Assembly: GCF_000759435.1 (NCBI RefSeq)
Contig: NZ_JRJG01000012.1
Location: forward strand, 1 to 43,440
Direction of reading: 5' to 3'
Origin: Hoeflea sp. BAL378
GTDB lineage: Bacteria; Pseudomonadota; Alphaproteobacteria; Rhizobiales; Rhizobiaceae
DNA length: 43,440 bases
A model generated the notes under the pieces. That model worked only from the letters and a program-made list of their open reading frames with translations. It did not search any database and was not told the DNA's origin. A program made the position numbers and the translations under genes. How positions within the stretch are numbered: position 1 is the first letter of the stretch; every line of letters begins with the position of its first letter. Below, one piece after another: positions 7,309 to 16,344 of this stretch.

Positions 7309-10300
7309 GTGGCGATCACGCATTTTACACCCCAGCTTATTTCCCGTGGAAATGGCCGCAGCGCCGTTCTGTCCGCAGCCTATCGCCATTGCGCGAAGAT
7401 GAGCCACGAGGCGGAAGCGCGCACAGTCGACTATTCCAACAAGAAGAACCTCGCCCACGAAGAATTCCTGCTGCCCCCCGATGCGCCGAAATGGGTGCGG
7501 GAGATGATCGCCGATCGTTCGGTTGCCGGGGCAGCGGAAGCCTTCTGGAACAAGGTAGAGGCATTCGAAAAACGCAACGACGCCCAGCTCGCCAAGGAAT
7601 TCATTGTCGCTTTGCCCGTCGAGCTTACTCGCGACCAGAACATCGCGCTCGTCCAGCAGTTCGTCTCAGAGCAGGTGCTCGCTCGCGGGCAAGTGGCCGA
7701 TTGGGTCTTCCATAACGATCCCGGCAATCCGCATATCCATCTGATGACGACATTGCGTTCGCTCACCCAGGACGGGTTCGGTTCCAAGAAGGTCGCGGTG
7801 ATTGGCCCGGATGGAAACCCGGTTCGAACCAAGACCGGGAAAATCCAATACAAACTTTGGTCCGGCGAGAAGGCCGAATTCCTCGAACAGCGGCAGAGAT
7901 GGCTCGATCTGCAAAACCAGCATCTGGCGATAGCGGGTCTCGAAATCCGTGTTGATGGCCGGTCCTATGCCGAACGCGGCATCGACATCGAACCGACAAC
8001 TCATATCGGCGTTGCTGCAAAGGCGCTACAGCGCAAGGCGGGCGCCGCAGGAAACAAGATCGATCTCGAACGGCTGACATTGCATGAAGCCCAACGGAAA
8101 CAGAACGCCGCCCGGATCGAGCACAGGCCAGAACTCGTTTTCGATATCCTGACATCCGAACGAAGTGTCTTCGATCAGCGTGATATCGCCAAGATCTTGC
8201 ATCGCTATGTCGACGATCCCGAGCGCTTCCGGCGGCTTCTCACTCGGATTACGGAAAGCCCGGAGTGCCTAAAACTCACTGACGAGACAATCGACTTTGC
8301 GACCGGGGCACGGGTTCCGGCGCGCCTCACGACGCGTGCGATGATCAGGCTCGAAGCCGAAATGATTTCCCGCGCAAACTGGCTTTCGGGAAGGGACGGG
8401 TTTGCGGTTGCGGCGAAAGTCCTGGAAACCGTCTTTTCCCGGCATGACCGGCTGTCGGAAGAGCAGCGGACGGCCATCGAACATGTGGCGGGAGCCGAGC
8501 GCATAGCAACCGTGGTGGGCCGCGCAGGGGCCGGCAAGACCACGATGATGAAGGCTGCCCGCGAAGCCTGGGAATTAGCCGGATACAACGTTGTTGGTGG
8601 CGCGCTTGCAGGCAAGGCGGCGGAGGGTTTGGAGAAAGAGGCGGGCATTCCCTCCCGTACGCTGGCGTCGTGGGAACTCAATTGGAAACAGGGACGCCGG
8701 CGTCTCGATGGCAAGACGATATTCGTGCTCGATGAAGCGGGCATGGTGTCGTCCCGGCAGATGGCGACCTTCGTCGAAGCCATCACCAAAGCCGGCGCCA
8801 AACTCGTCCTGGTCGGAGATGCCGAGCAGCTTCAGCCCATCGAGGCGGGTGCCGCCTTCCGTGCCATCGTGGAACGCACCGGATATGCCGAGCTCGAAAC
8901 CATCTATCGCCAGAAAGAAGACTGGATGCGCGCCGCCTCGCTCGACCTGGCGCGCGGGCGCGTTGCCGAAGCGCTCGCTGCTTACGGCGGGAAGGGCCGG
9001 TTGATCGCAAAAACGCTGAAGGCTGAGGCACTGGAAACCCTCATTGCCGACTGGAACCGCGATTACGATCCGGAGAAGTCGACACTGATCCTCGCGCATC
9101 TGCGCCGCGATGTGCGTCAACTCAATTCGATGGCGCGCGAAAAGCTAGTTGAGCGCGGTCTGATCGAAGAGGGCCACGCCTTCAAGACCGAGGATGGACC
9201 CCGGCAATTCGCCGTTGGCGACCAGATCGTGTTCCTTAAGAATGAAGGCTCGCTTGGCGTCAAGAACGGCATGATCGGCAAGGTCGTTGAGGCAGCGCCC
9301 GGCAGGATCGCCGTGGCCGTCGGCGAGGGGGAGGGCGTGCACCGCGTGGACGTCGATCAGCGATTCTATCGCAATCTCGATCATGGCTATGCGACGACGA
9401 TCCACAAATCGCAAGGTGCAACCGTCGACCGCGTAAAGGTGCTCGCCTCGCTCTCGCTCGACCGGCATCTTACCTATGTCGCGATGACCCGGCACCGGGA
9501 GGACTTGGCCCTCTACTACGGCAGCCGACCCTTCCACCTTGCAGGTGGACTTGAGAAGATCCTCTCCCGCAAGAACGCCAAGGAAGTGACCCTCGATTAT
9601 GCAAGCGGCCGGTTCTATGCCCAGGCGCTCCGCTTCGCCAACAACCGGGGTCTGCATCTCGTTCGCGTTGCCCGGACGCTATTGCGTGACCGGGTGCAAT
9701 GGACCATCCGGCAGAAACAGAGACTCGTCGATTTTAGCTTCCGGCTTCGCACCGCCGGCGCGCAGCTCGGCCTTGTAGATCATCCACTTCACCAATCCAG
9801 TCAAACAGCCAGAAAGGCCGGGCCAATGGTCAAAGGCGTCTCAAGTTTTACAATGTCGATCACCGACGCGGTCGCCGAAAAGCTGCAGTCCGATCCGGCA
9901 CTGCAAAAGCAGTGGGACAATTTCTCTGACCGTATTCGTCTTGTCTATGCGGATCCAGAAACCGCCTTCAAGGCGATGCGTATGGAGACCGTTCTGGAAG
10001 ACCCGAATGTTGCCCGGCAGCGTCTCAGCGAAATCGAATGGAACGCGGCAAGCTTCGGTGAGTTGCTCGGTCGCGAAGGACTTCTGGCAAGCCGGGCGGA
10101 TCGGCAAGACCGGCGCGTAGCGCAGGTCAACATTCCTGCGCTCCGTCGCGATCTCGAGCGCTATCTGGACATGCGACAGAGCGCGATGAAGAAGTACGCT
10201 GCCGAGGAAGAGGGGCAGCGCAAGCGCATATCGATCGATATTCCGTCGCTGTCACCAGCGGCTGCGCGGGCCATGGAGAAGGTGCGGGACGCCATCGACC

Positions 10301-10710
10301 GAAACGACTTAGCCGCAGCACTCGGGTTCGCGCTGGCCGACCGGATGGTGAAGTCCGAACTTGATGCCTTCAACAAAGCGGTGTCCGAACGGTTCGGCGA
10401 ACGGACCTTGCTCGGCAACGGTGCTAGGGACCCCTCGGGTTCGACCTTCGGCAAAGCGGCCAAGGGTATGCCGTCGGATGAAAGGGAAAAACTCGCATCC
10501 GCATGGCCCACCATGCGGGCCGGTCAGCAGCTCGCAGCCCAGGAACGCACGCAACAGGTACTGAAGGAAAGCGAAGCTCTTCGCCAGACACAACGCCAGA
10601 GCAAGGGGCTCAAACAGAGACCCGGCGTCAGCGTTTCACAGCAATCGCCGTTTTGGTTTGTCTTCCGGCAGCCCTGTTTGGCGTGGGATTCGAGGCCGGC
10701 TTCCGGCTGA
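7309..10710 (+). CDS. traA: TraA, MOBQ relaxase with helicase domain
   Basis: The 1133-aa enzyme nicks oriT and unwinds the transfer strand. It starts at [23 protein letters not shown] followed by LSAAYRHC, the MobA/MobL relaxase motif I with the candidate catalytic Tyr. The metal-binding motif is [11 protein letters not shown] (H142, H144). A TraI/RecD-type helicase follows: Walker A GRAGAGKT (K410), [27 protein letters not shown], then [15 protein letters not shown] and [12 protein letters not shown]. The C-terminal third is helical. The last ~70 codons overlap traF in another frame, which is unusual. A GGAG site lies about 12 bases upstream of the GTG. Confidence 0.95.
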   Translation: MAITHFTPQLISRGNGRSAVLSAAYRHCAKMSHEAEARTVDYSNKKNLAHEEFLLPPDAPKWVREMIADRSVAGAAEAFWNKVEAFEKRNDAQLAKEFIVALPVELTRDQNIALVQQFVSEQVLARGQVADWVFHNDPGNPHIHLMTTLRSLTQDGFGSKKVAVIGPDGNPVRTKTGKIQYKLWSGEKAEFLEQRQRWLDLQNQHLAIAGLEIRVDGRSYAERGIDIEPTTHIGVAAKALQRKAGAAGNKIDLERLTLHEAQRKQNAARIEHRPELVFDILTSERSVFDQRDIAKILHRYVDDPERFRRLLTRITESPECLKLTDETIDFATGARVPARLTTRAMIRLEAEMISRANWLSGRDGFAVAAKVLETVFSRHDRLSEEQRTAIEHVAGAERIATVVGRAGAGKTTMMKAAREAWELAGYNVVGGALAGKAAEGLEKEAGIPSRTLASWELNWKQGRRRLDGKTIFVLDEAGMVSSRQMATFVEAITKAGAKLVLVGDAEQLQPIEAGAAFRAIVERTGYAELETIYRQKEDWMRAASLDLARGRVAEALAAYGGKGRLIAKTLKAEALETLIADWNRDYDPEKSTLILAHLRRDVRQLNSMAREKLVERGLIEEGHAFKTEDGPRQFAVGDQIVFLKNEGSLGVKNGMIGKVVEAAPGRIAVAVGEGEGVHRVDVDQRFYRNLDHGYATTIHKSQGATVDRVKVLASLSLDRHLTYVAMTRHREDLALYYGSRPFHLAGGLEKILSRKNAKEVTLDYASGRFYAQALRFANNRGLHLVRVARTLLRDRVQWTIRQKQRLVDFSFRLRTAGAQLGLVDHPLHQSSQTARKAGPMVKGVSSFTMSITDAVAEKLQSDPALQKQWDNFSDRIRLVYADPETAFKAMRMETVLEDPNVARQRLSEIEWNAASFGELLGREGLLASRADRQDRRVAQVNIPALRRDLERYLDMRQSAMKKYAAEEEGQRKRISIDIPSLSPAAARAMEKVRDAIDRNDLAAALGFALADRMVKSELDAFNKAVSERFGERTLLGNGARDPSGSTFGKAAKGMPSDEREKLASAWPTMRAGQQLAAQERTQQVLKESEALRQTQRQSKGLKQRPGVSVSQQSPFWFVFRQPCLAWDSRPASG

Positions 10711-11147
10711 ACCTGACGCCGAGCTATCCGCTCGGGCTCTGGCGGATCGAGCCATTGAACCGTGCTATTCGCGTCGGGGATCGCATCTTCATCTGTCCGC
10801 CGTTAACGCACGAGTTTCGACGGGCGCGTGAGCGCGGATATTTGCGCCGTGGGCTTTGCCCGGGCTGGCTTAGTCCGTTGATCAAGGCCGTTGTTGCGCT
10901 CCCGGGGCAGTCGATTGAAATCGGCGCGTCTGTCGCCATCGACGGCGTGAATTTGCCGCGATCCGCAGTCCAGCCAAACGATGGTTCGGGCAGGCCGGTA
11001 ACGCCCTACGCCGGTGGTGTGGTGCCGCCGGGTTTTCTGTTTCTCCACTCACCATTCAAGGGTTCCTATGACTCACGATATTTCGGGCCGATCCCGGCCG
11101 CCGGTGTTCTCGGGCTGGCGGCACCCGTCCTCACCTTCGTTCCGTGA
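10503..11147 (+). CDS. traF: TraF, S26-type signal peptidase for pilin maturation
   Basis: One membrane segment ([16 protein letters not shown]) is followed by [16 protein letters not shown], where the Ser of PSYPLG is the nucleophile. [16 protein letters not shown] carries the likely general-base Lys, and [20 protein letters not shown] with [17 protein letters not shown] completes the S26/TraF signature. TraF processes and cyclises the TrbC pilin. The only ATG before the membrane segment is at 10503, giving an atypically long, unstructured ~50-residue N-terminus and a 208-base overlap with traA; the true start is uncertain. The end overlaps traB. Confidence 0.88.
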   Translation: MAHHAGRSAARSPGTHATGTEGKRSSSPDTTPEQGAQTETRRQRFTAIAVLVCLPAALFGVGFEAGFRLNLTPSYPLGLWRIEPLNRAIRVGDRIFICPPLTHEFRRARERGYLRRGLCPGWLSPLIKAVVALPGQSIEIGASVAIDGVNLPRSAVQPNDGSGRPVTPYAGGVVPPGFLFLHSPFKGSYDSRYFGPIPAAGVLGLAAPVLTFVP

Positions 11148-12291
11148 AGGCTTGATCAGCATCGGCCTTGTTGCAGGCAGCGCCACTGTCGGTGCAATTG
11201 CCTGGAATGGCGCGGTGCTGGCCTTGCCCGCCGCTGTCCTGTTTCCGACGCTATGGGCGTTTGCGCCGAACCGGTTGGTCGCGGGGCTGGTGGCGCTGGC
11301 CTATTTCCTTGCAGCGTCGCGCGGGCTGCCTGTTGGCGTCTCAATCTTCTACGCGAGTGATATGCGGCTCGGGCTTGCCCTGTGGCTCGCGGCCTCGTTT
11401 CTGTTCGTACTCGTGCACAGCATGCTTTGGACTTCAAAATCAGGATGGCACCGATCGTTGCGTTACGCGCTTGCATGGATCCTGATGAGCGTTCCGCCCT
11501 TTGGCATCATCGGGTGGGCAAACCCAATCGCGGCCGCAGGCGTCTTGTTCCCGGGCCTGGGCTGGTTTGGATTGATTGCCATGGCTCACACCTTATCTGC
11601 CATGACGACGCGGGCGTGGCCGATCGTTGCTCTTGTCATAGGTGCAATTTTCGCCTGGTCGTCGTCGGACTGGATCGAACCGCGTCCACCAGAAGGCTGG
11701 ATCGGCATCGACACGCACTTCAACTATGCCTCTCCCGGTCAGCACGCAGATTATGCGCAGAATCTCGCCACGTTAGCTTTGGTACAGGATGCCGCGAAAG
11801 CCGGCGCGAAAAACATCGTCCTTCCCGAAAGCGCATTCGGAATCTGGACGCCGACCACCGAACACCTCTGGGTCCGCGCACTTCAGGACCTTGATGTGAC
11901 GGTGAATGGGGGTGCGATCCTTATCAGTGCCGAGGGCTACGACAACGTCATGATGGAAGTGTCAGGGAAGGGCGCACAAATCCTCTACCGTGAACGCATC
12001 CCTGTGCCGGTTTCGATGTGGCAACCCTGGGCATCGGGTGGCGCAACGGCCCATATCTTTGGAAAACCTACCGGCAGATTTGCCGGGACGCTCATCGCTC
12101 CCCTGATCTGCTACGAGCAACTCTTGGTCTGGCCGGTCCTGCAGTCGATGATCTACAAACCGAGCGTAATCGTGGCAACGGGCAACGGCTGGTGGACCGG
12201 CGACACCAACATCGTTGCTATCCAGAAGGCGAGCGCCCGGGCCTGGGCGTCGCTGTTCGGCGTGCCGCTCGTCATCGCCTTTAATACCTGA
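11068..12291 (+). CDS. traB: TraB, conjugal transfer protein with nitrilase-like domain
   Basis: The 407-aa protein has several N-terminal membrane segments (about residues 25-200, e.g. [20 protein letters not shown] and [20 protein letters not shown]). A C-terminal domain of the nitrilase/apolipoprotein N-acyltransferase fold follows: [13 protein letters not shown] (Glu), [11 protein letters not shown] and [16 protein letters not shown] with the candidate Cys nucleophile. TraB is part of the Ti-type traAFB operon and improves transfer, but its reaction is unknown. The ATG at 11068 follows AAGGG and overlaps traF by 80 bases. A traH gene, usual after traB on Ti plasmids, is absent. Confidence 0.9.
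   Translation: MTHDISGRSRPPVFSGWRHPSSPSFREGLISIGLVAGSATVGAIAWNGAVLALPAAVLFPTLWAFAPNRLVAGLVALAYFLAASRGLPVGVSIFYASDMRLGLALWLAASFLFVLVHSMLWTSKSGWHRSLRYALAWILMSVPPFGIIGWANPIAAAGVLFPGLGWFGLIAMAHTLSAMTTRAWPIVALVIGAIFAWSSSDWIEPRPPEGWIGIDTHFNYASPGQHADYAQNLATLALVQDAAKAGAKNIVLPESAFGIWTPTTEHLWVRALQDLDVTVNGGAILISAEGYDNVMMEVSGKGAQILYRERIPVPVSMWQPWASGGATAHIFGKPTGRFAGTLIAPLICYEQLLVWPVLQSMIYKPSVIVATGNGWWTGDTNIVAIQKASARAWASLFGVPLVIAFNT
12070..12087. promoter_or_regulatory. tra-box-like palindrome inside traB
   Basis: ACCGGCAGATTTGCCGGG differs from the intergenic copies only at the first base and the centre and keeps perfect CCGGCA/TGCCGG arms. It lies in traB codons about 340 bases upstream of the LuxR-type gene. 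It could act at a distance, be a decoy, or be chance. Confidence 0.4.
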
Positions 12292-12353
12292 CAGGATTCC
12301 CCATCAAACAACGCCCGGAAGCTGGCGCTCTAGAATTTGTTCAGTTCGACAAC

Positions 12354-12366
12354 TATGCATTGCATA
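12354..12366. promoter_or_regulatory. Short dyad upstream of the luxR-type gene
   Basis: TATGCA-T-TGCATA is a perfect 6-bp inverted repeat around one base, in the 130-base gap between traB and the LuxR-type regulator. It does not match the CCCGGCA-type box, so it may be a different operator or overlap the promoter. Confidence 0.3.
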
Positions 12367-12423
12367 TGCGACTCATAATGGAAATATTGCGCCCGAATCT
12401 CAGGTTCCGGGAAAGGTAGGACG

Positions 12424-13161
12424 TTGGAGAATATCGCAGATTCCGATTTGATGGACGCACTCTCGAAAATTTCAGACATTGCCGACCGGAATTCAACTAT
12501 CCGGTTCCTGAAAGACGTGGCTTCCCGATACGCATTGAATACCATTGCCTATTTCGGTGTCGGCGTTGCCGGTCAAAATGAGATCGATCCCTATCTCGCC
12601 GTAACCTATCCTCCCGAGTGGGTCGCGCACTACAAGAACCGGCAGTATGTCGATGTCGATCCTGTTGTTCGTCTTGGATTTCGCCGTATGCTTCCCCTTG
12701 ATTGGGACGAGTTCGGAAAGCCTACGGGGCGGCTGAAGACCTTTTTTGGTGAAGCAGGCGAATTCGGTATCGGGAGCCGCGGACTGACAGTTCCGGTGCA
12801 CGGCCGCCGCGGCAATCGTGCCTTGTTCTCCGTGACGTCAGATCTTTCCGCCCGCGACTGGGCGAGCGCGAAATTGCTCTATATGCGTGACTTCCAGGTC
12901 CTTGCGATGCACATCCACGATCGTGTGCTTGGCATCGAGGGACATGCGAGCGAACCTGCAGTTCTTTCTCCGCGTGAACTGGAATGCCTGCAATGGATCG
13001 CCGAGGGCAAGACGGCCTGGGAATGCGCTGTAATTCTCGGCCTGTCGCAGCACACCGTGCGCTGCTATCTGGAGAGCGCCCGCCACAAGCTCCATGCCAC
13101 CAGCAATACCCATGCCGTTTCAATCGCTCATAGAGCCGGGCTGCTCTTCGATCCCTTGTAA
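12424..13161 (+). CDS. LuxR-family quorum-sensing regulator (TraR/CinR-like)
   Basis: The 245-aa protein has an N-terminal autoinducer-binding domain (about residues 15-165) with TYPPEWVAHYKNRQYVDVDP, the conserved W-Y-D-P ligand-pocket pattern. A C-terminal LuxR HTH (about 178-240) reads LSPRELECLQWIAEGKTAWE then ILGLSQHTVRCYLESARHKL. The start is a TTG at 12424 after GGAAAGGTAGG; an in-frame ATG at 12451 is possible. It sits 86 bases before the AHL synthase on the same strand, as a receptor-synthase pair. A second LuxR-type gene lies at 20257-21045, so the two may act in a cascade. Confidence 0.9.
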   Translation: MENIADSDLMDALSKISDIADRNSTIRFLKDVASRYALNTIAYFGVGVAGQNEIDPYLAVTYPPEWVAHYKNRQYVDVDPVVRLGFRRMLPLDWDEFGKPTGRLKTFFGEAGEFGIGSRGLTVPVHGRRGNRALFSVTSDLSARDWASAKLLYMRDFQVLAMHIHDRVLGIEGHASEPAVLSPRELECLQWIAEGKTAWECAVILGLSQHTVRCYLESARHKLHATSNTHAVSIAHRAGLLFDPL

Positions 13162-13213
13162 ACCCAGCTATTGGACCGGATGTTCTTCTCGAAACCCAGC
13201 CGATAACTGGTGC

Positions 13214-13238
13214 CTCCGTCATCAATTAATGAACGGAG
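13214..13238 (+). promoter_or_regulatory. Hairpin covering the ribosome site of the AHL synthase gene
   Basis: CTCCGTCAT pairs with ATG-A-ACGGAG (one bulged A, loop CAATTA). The 3' arm contains GGAG (13235-13238), the ribosome site of the ATG at 13248. Folding would hide that site, so the element may control translation; alternatively it is a DNA operator dyad. Confidence 0.45.
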
Positions 13239-13247
13239 ACCAACATC

Positions 13248-13919
13248 ATGATATTTGCAATCGAAAGCGCCGATCAGGACAAGTACCCCGAGCTGTTTGA
13301 CGAAATGTTCCGCATGCGGGCCGAAGTTTTTTCTGGTCGCCTCGGCTGGGACGTCAAAGTCGAAAACGGCCGGGAGATTGACCTGTTCGATGCCGAAGAC
13401 CCTCTCTACCTTCTGTCGCTCGATGAAAGGTCAGGACAGCTTCGTGGCGCTGTGCGTCTGCTCCCCACGACCGGTCCCAACATGCTCAGAGACGTGTTTT
13501 CCGTGCTGATGCCTGGTGGCACGGTCGAAAGTCCATTGATCTGGGAGAGCTCACGATTTGCGGTCAATCCGCAGATCTTCGAGGCGAGGGATCGGGCAAA
13601 AGCAAACCACATGGTCAACGGAATCACCGTCGAGCTGTTGTGCGGGATGGTTGAAACTGCCCAGCGTGCCGGTATCGAACACATCGTATCGGTCTTCGAC
13701 GCGAGAATGGCGCGGATTTTCAGGTCGATCGATTGCCGTTTTGAACAGCTCGGTACGCCGGTGCGGATCGGGAAGGTCATGACCTATGCCGGTCTGTTCG
13801 ACATAGGCGCCGACATGCGGTCGCGGCTTGGAGCAGCCGGTGATTTGCGTTCATCAGTGCTCGCTGATGGTACAATTCCTCTGCCTTCTGCAACCGATTT
13901 TGTTGCGATTGCCGAATAG
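13248..13919 (+). CDS. traI: LuxI/TraI-family acyl-homoserine-lactone synthase
   Basis: The 223-aa enzyme makes an AHL signal from S-adenosylmethionine and acyl-ACP. The family's invariant residues are visible: R24 and F28 in RAEVF, W34 in GRLGWDV, E43, D45 and D48 in REIDLFDAED, R70 in AVRLLPTTGPNML, E100 and R103 in WESSRFAVNP. The position after a LuxR-type gene and the downstream TraM gene mark it as the transfer autoinducer synthase. Unlike Ti plasmids, it is not at the head of the trb operon. A GGAG site precedes the ATG. Confidence 0.94.
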   Translation: MIFAIESADQDKYPELFDEMFRMRAEVFSGRLGWDVKVENGREIDLFDAEDPLYLLSLDERSGQLRGAVRLLPTTGPNMLRDVFSVLMPGGTVESPLIWESSRFAVNPQIFEARDRAKANHMVNGITVELLCGMVETAQRAGIEHIVSVFDARMARIFRSIDCRFEQLGTPVRIGKVMTYAGLFDIGADMRSRLGAAGDLRSSVLADGTIPLPSATDFVAIAE

Positions 13920-13979
13920 ATTCAAGGTAAACATGCCGGTTGGCATCTGGCGTTCGCTAGCCTGATGAAATATGCTTTT

Positions 13980-14007
13980 CCCCGAGGCGGTACGCGCTGC
14001 CTCGGGG
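13980..14007 (+). terminator. Terminator-like hairpin after the AHL synthase gene
   Basis: Perfect 9-bp stem CCCCGAGGC / GCCTCGGGG with a 10-base loop, 60 bases after the stop codon. The following sequence has only a short T run (CCTTTTCC), so termination may be moderate. Confidence 0.6.
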
Positions 14008-14220
14008 CGTAGAAACCCCTTTTCCGCGGTTGGTGTTGACCGGAACAGCACCAGAGATCCTCTGGCCATTGGCCGGGGGCCTGTGACGTATGTCCAGGTG
14101 CCTCGGTACTAAAGGTCACAGGGCCGTCGGAAAACGGTTTCTACCCCCCGGCTTGGGGTCATTAGATCTTATTTGTTCGCGGGGGCGCACCGCGGACCAA
14201 GCCGAAGGGGTGGTGCAATA
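14008..14220 (+). promoter_or_regulatory. Dyad-rich leader region upstream of traM
   Basis: No gene. Nested inverted repeats are present: CCAGAG-ATC-CTCTGG (14051-14065) and CCTGTGAC (14080-14087) with GTCACAGG (14115-14122) across a 27-base loop. They lie where the traM promoter and leader must be, so operator or attenuator roles are plausible. None matches the CCCGGCA-type box. Confidence 0.35.
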
Positions 14221-14550
14221 TTGCCGGATATCCGCAGCCTGGAACTCAAACCCGATTGCTCAAAGTGTGCCATTGAGACGATTCTTGCGGAACTTGAGCA
14301 AGACGAGCTTGAGCGACTTGCGATCGACATCATTCGCGAACAACGGTGTCGGCTCGAAAAAGCGCAAGAGCTCTATGAACTTCTCGGCACTCTTGAACAA
14401 GGGAGTGGAGAGGGGTTCCTGGTTGAGCAGCGCCGGCATGAATATCGTCTCGCGCTCGTCATGATGAAGGCCCACCATCCAATCGCTGCGACCGTCATCA
14501 ACAAGCTGGGTTATACACCGTCACTCCCGGAAGACATGATCCGCCAGTAG
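14221..14550 (+). CDS. traM: TraM, antiactivator of TraR
   Basis: The 109-aa, mainly helical protein aligns with Ti TraM over its length: ELERLAIDIIREQRCRLEKA then QELYELL, and HEYRLALVMMKAHHPIAATV followed by INKLGYTP, matching the 'EKA.ELf..L ... Y..A...M.A ... LG..P' pattern. TraM binds TraR-type regulators and blocks DNA binding, preventing premature conjugation. The TTG start at 14221 follows AAGGGG at 14205-14210. It lies downstream of the LuxR/LuxI pair and completes the quorum circuit. Two LuxR-type proteins are encoded; which one is the target cannot be told. Confidence 0.85.
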   Translation: MPDIRSLELKPDCSKCAIETILAELEQDELERLAIDIIREQRCRLEKAQELYELLGTLEQGSGEGFLVEQRRHEYRLALVMMKAHHPIAATVINKLGYTPSLPEDMIRQ

Positions 14551-14734
14551 CTGCGCTGCTCAGGACAATGTGTTTCTGGATTGGCACAAACGGAAGAGTT
14601 CGGATCGGGACCCCATCTGGTTTCGCCTGTCCGGATCTTTGCCATGCGCAGGAGGTTGCCATGATTGTTTCGACTTCGAACCACCATAGGCTTGAAGCTC
14701 GATCTCTGATTGGGACGCTGGCTAGAAGCATGTC

Positions 14735-14930
14735 TGGCGTGCGCGGATCATCCTGCTAACCGCCGAGGCGTCCGGTACCCGCGCCATCATGGCATCTTCG
14801 GGCAAGTTGAAGACAACCGTCTGGGGCTGGCAGGGGCGATTTGCGGAGGCACAGATCGAGGGCCTGCTGTCCGACAAGATCGAGCTGCTGGGCAAGGCCT
14901 GGATCTCCACCAGCAGGACTGCTGACGCAA
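14735..14930 (+). pseudogene. Remnant of an IS630-family transposase
   Basis: One frame reads WRARIILLTAEASGTRAIMA then KLKTTVWGWQGRFAEAQIEG and LLSDK, matching the N-terminal HTH region of IS630-type transposases ('RARIiLltadGlgt.aIm..tGKsk.tVWrWQeRF...Gv.GLLrDK'). The frame then becomes unrelated and the catalytic DDE domain is missing, so only a fragment remains. It marks past insertion at the border of the cargo block. No terminal repeats were found. Confidence 0.7.
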
Positions 14931-15081
14931 ACCGGACGACTCAATCGGCACCGAAGATCTCGTTGAGCCGGAGGAGATCATGCGCCTTTCGCACGACCGT
15001 ATGATCCTGATAAGACTAGACAGCCAGCGGCATTCGCCCGAAGGCTGCGACTCTATGACTTTAGATTTGAAAGATATTTCG

Positions 15082-15981
15082 ATGAACATCGACAGGCTGA
15101 CACACCTGCCAGCGCGCAAGCAGCGCGAACTGCAGCGCGTCGCCGCAATTTTGTTCGATGAATTCGAAGAAGTCCAGAAAACCAAGCTGTCCGACAAAAA
15201 CAAGCGAGGACGGATTCTCAAGCTCATCCTATTCGGTTCCTACGCCCGCGGAGACTGGGTCGAGGATCGGAAAAGTGGCTATCTGTCGGATTACGATCTC
15301 CTGGTTATCGTTAACTACAGTCAATTTGCCGATCAGTATGAAGCCTGGGAGAAGGCGGGCGAACGTTTCGTACAGGAACTGGCCATTACCCATCACGTGA
15401 CTGCGCCCGTAAACTTCATCGTTCACACCTATGAGGAGGTGAACTCGCAGCTGGCTCAGGGACGCCCCTTCTTCGTCGATATCGCCCGCGACGGGATCGT
15501 CCTTTGCGAACTACAAGGTTATCCCCTTGCGTCGCCAAAATCGCTTGAGCCAGACGAGGCACGCGCGGAGGCGAAACGACATTTCGAGCATTGGTTTCCG
15601 GGAGCGGAACGCTTTCTTAAGCTTGCAACTGTGGCCATAGAAAGCAGCTTCAAGAATGAAGCTGCTTTCATGCTCCACCAGTCTACAGAGCGGCTTTATC
15701 ACTGCGTTCTTCTGGTTCTGGCGCTCTATAGCCCCAAATCCCACAAGCTGCGGTTTCTGCGCTCACAAGCGGAGCGCATAGCGCCGCAGTTGATCGGCAT
15801 ATGGCCGAATGACACCAAGTTCGCAAAGCGCGCATTTGCTCGTCTCGATCGCGCCTATGTCGATGCGCGCTATTCGCCTGCATTCGAAATCTCAGCCGAG
15901 GAACTCGCCTGGCTGGTGGATAGCATAAAGGTGCTTCAGGAAGCTGTCGCCGCGATCTGTGCCGAACGGATTGCCTCCTAA
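15082..15981 (+). CDS. Fused nucleotidyltransferase-HEPN protein
   Basis: The 299-aa protein joins an N-terminal MNT-type nucleotidyltransferase and a C-terminal HEPN domain. The first has GSYARGDW (G52, S53) and SDYDLLVIV with metal-binding D70 and D72. The second includes FMLHQSTERLYHCVLLVLAL and YSPKSHKLRFLRSQAE, typical of the family. In two-gene systems MNT adenylylates and silences a HEPN ribonuclease; in this single-chain form the balance is unknown. MNIDRLTHLP matches the usual family start; ATGs at 15055 and 14980 (the latter after GGAGGAG) are alternatives. It lies in the cargo block next to the ietAS-like pair, suggesting defence or maintenance. Confidence 0.85.
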   Translation: MNIDRLTHLPARKQRELQRVAAILFDEFEEVQKTKLSDKNKRGRILKLILFGSYARGDWVEDRKSGYLSDYDLLVIVNYSQFADQYEAWEKAGERFVQELAITHHVTAPVNFIVHTYEEVNSQLAQGRPFFVDIARDGIVLCELQGYPLASPKSLEPDEARAEAKRHFEHWFPGAERFLKLATVAIESSFKNEAAFMLHQSTERLYHCVLLVLALYSPKSHKLRFLRSQAERIAPQLIGIWPNDTKFAKRAFARLDRAYVDARYSPAFEISAEELAWLVDSIKVLQEAVAAICAERIAS

Positions 15982-16271
15982 CCTGTCGGTACGACGGACA
16001 TATAATCGGCTTAAGGGCAAGGCTTGAGGCCTCATGCTGGTCGTCTTGCGCCGGATGACCGCAGCGGGTGTTGTCAATGGGTCCTCTCGATATCGTTCTT
16101 TGGGCGACCGCCGTTCAACTGATTGTCTGGTTCTTCATTGTCTTTTTATCCGCATAGGGCGGCCTTGCTGGGACGCCGTGAGACGGCCTTCAACATTAGA
16201 ACTTGCTATTGATGCAGGCGAACGTAAATTCTGGATAATTGGATAGAATTCGCGATAGAACGGAATTATCC
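15982..16271. other. Intergenic stretch upstream of the ietAS-like pair
   Basis: No convincing gene. AT-rich towards its 3' end. An inverted repeat AATTCT ... AGAATT (16227-16250, 12-base spacer) lies just upstream of the predicted promoter and might be an operator. Confidence 0.4.
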
Positions 16272-16300
16272 TTGTTTGTGCCAAATAATATTGTTATACG
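16272..16300 (+). promoter_or_regulatory. Predicted promoter of the ietAS-like operon
   Basis: TTGTTT (16272-16277) and TATACG (16295-16300) are separated by exactly 17 bp. The start of transcription would be near 16307, followed by the GGAGG ribosome site at 16335-16339 and the ATG at 16345. Confidence 0.5.
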
Positions 16301-16344
16301 CTCAGAAATACGCCTGTCTTTGGAGATTCAGGCAGGAGGCAAGT

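Noticed and set aside
14980-15054. Longer N-terminus for the nucleotidyltransferase-HEPN protein from ATG 14980
   Set aside because: The ribosome site there is strong, but the extra residues do not fit the family start (M..DLTHLP-like) and follow directly on the IS630 remnant; kept only as an alternative.
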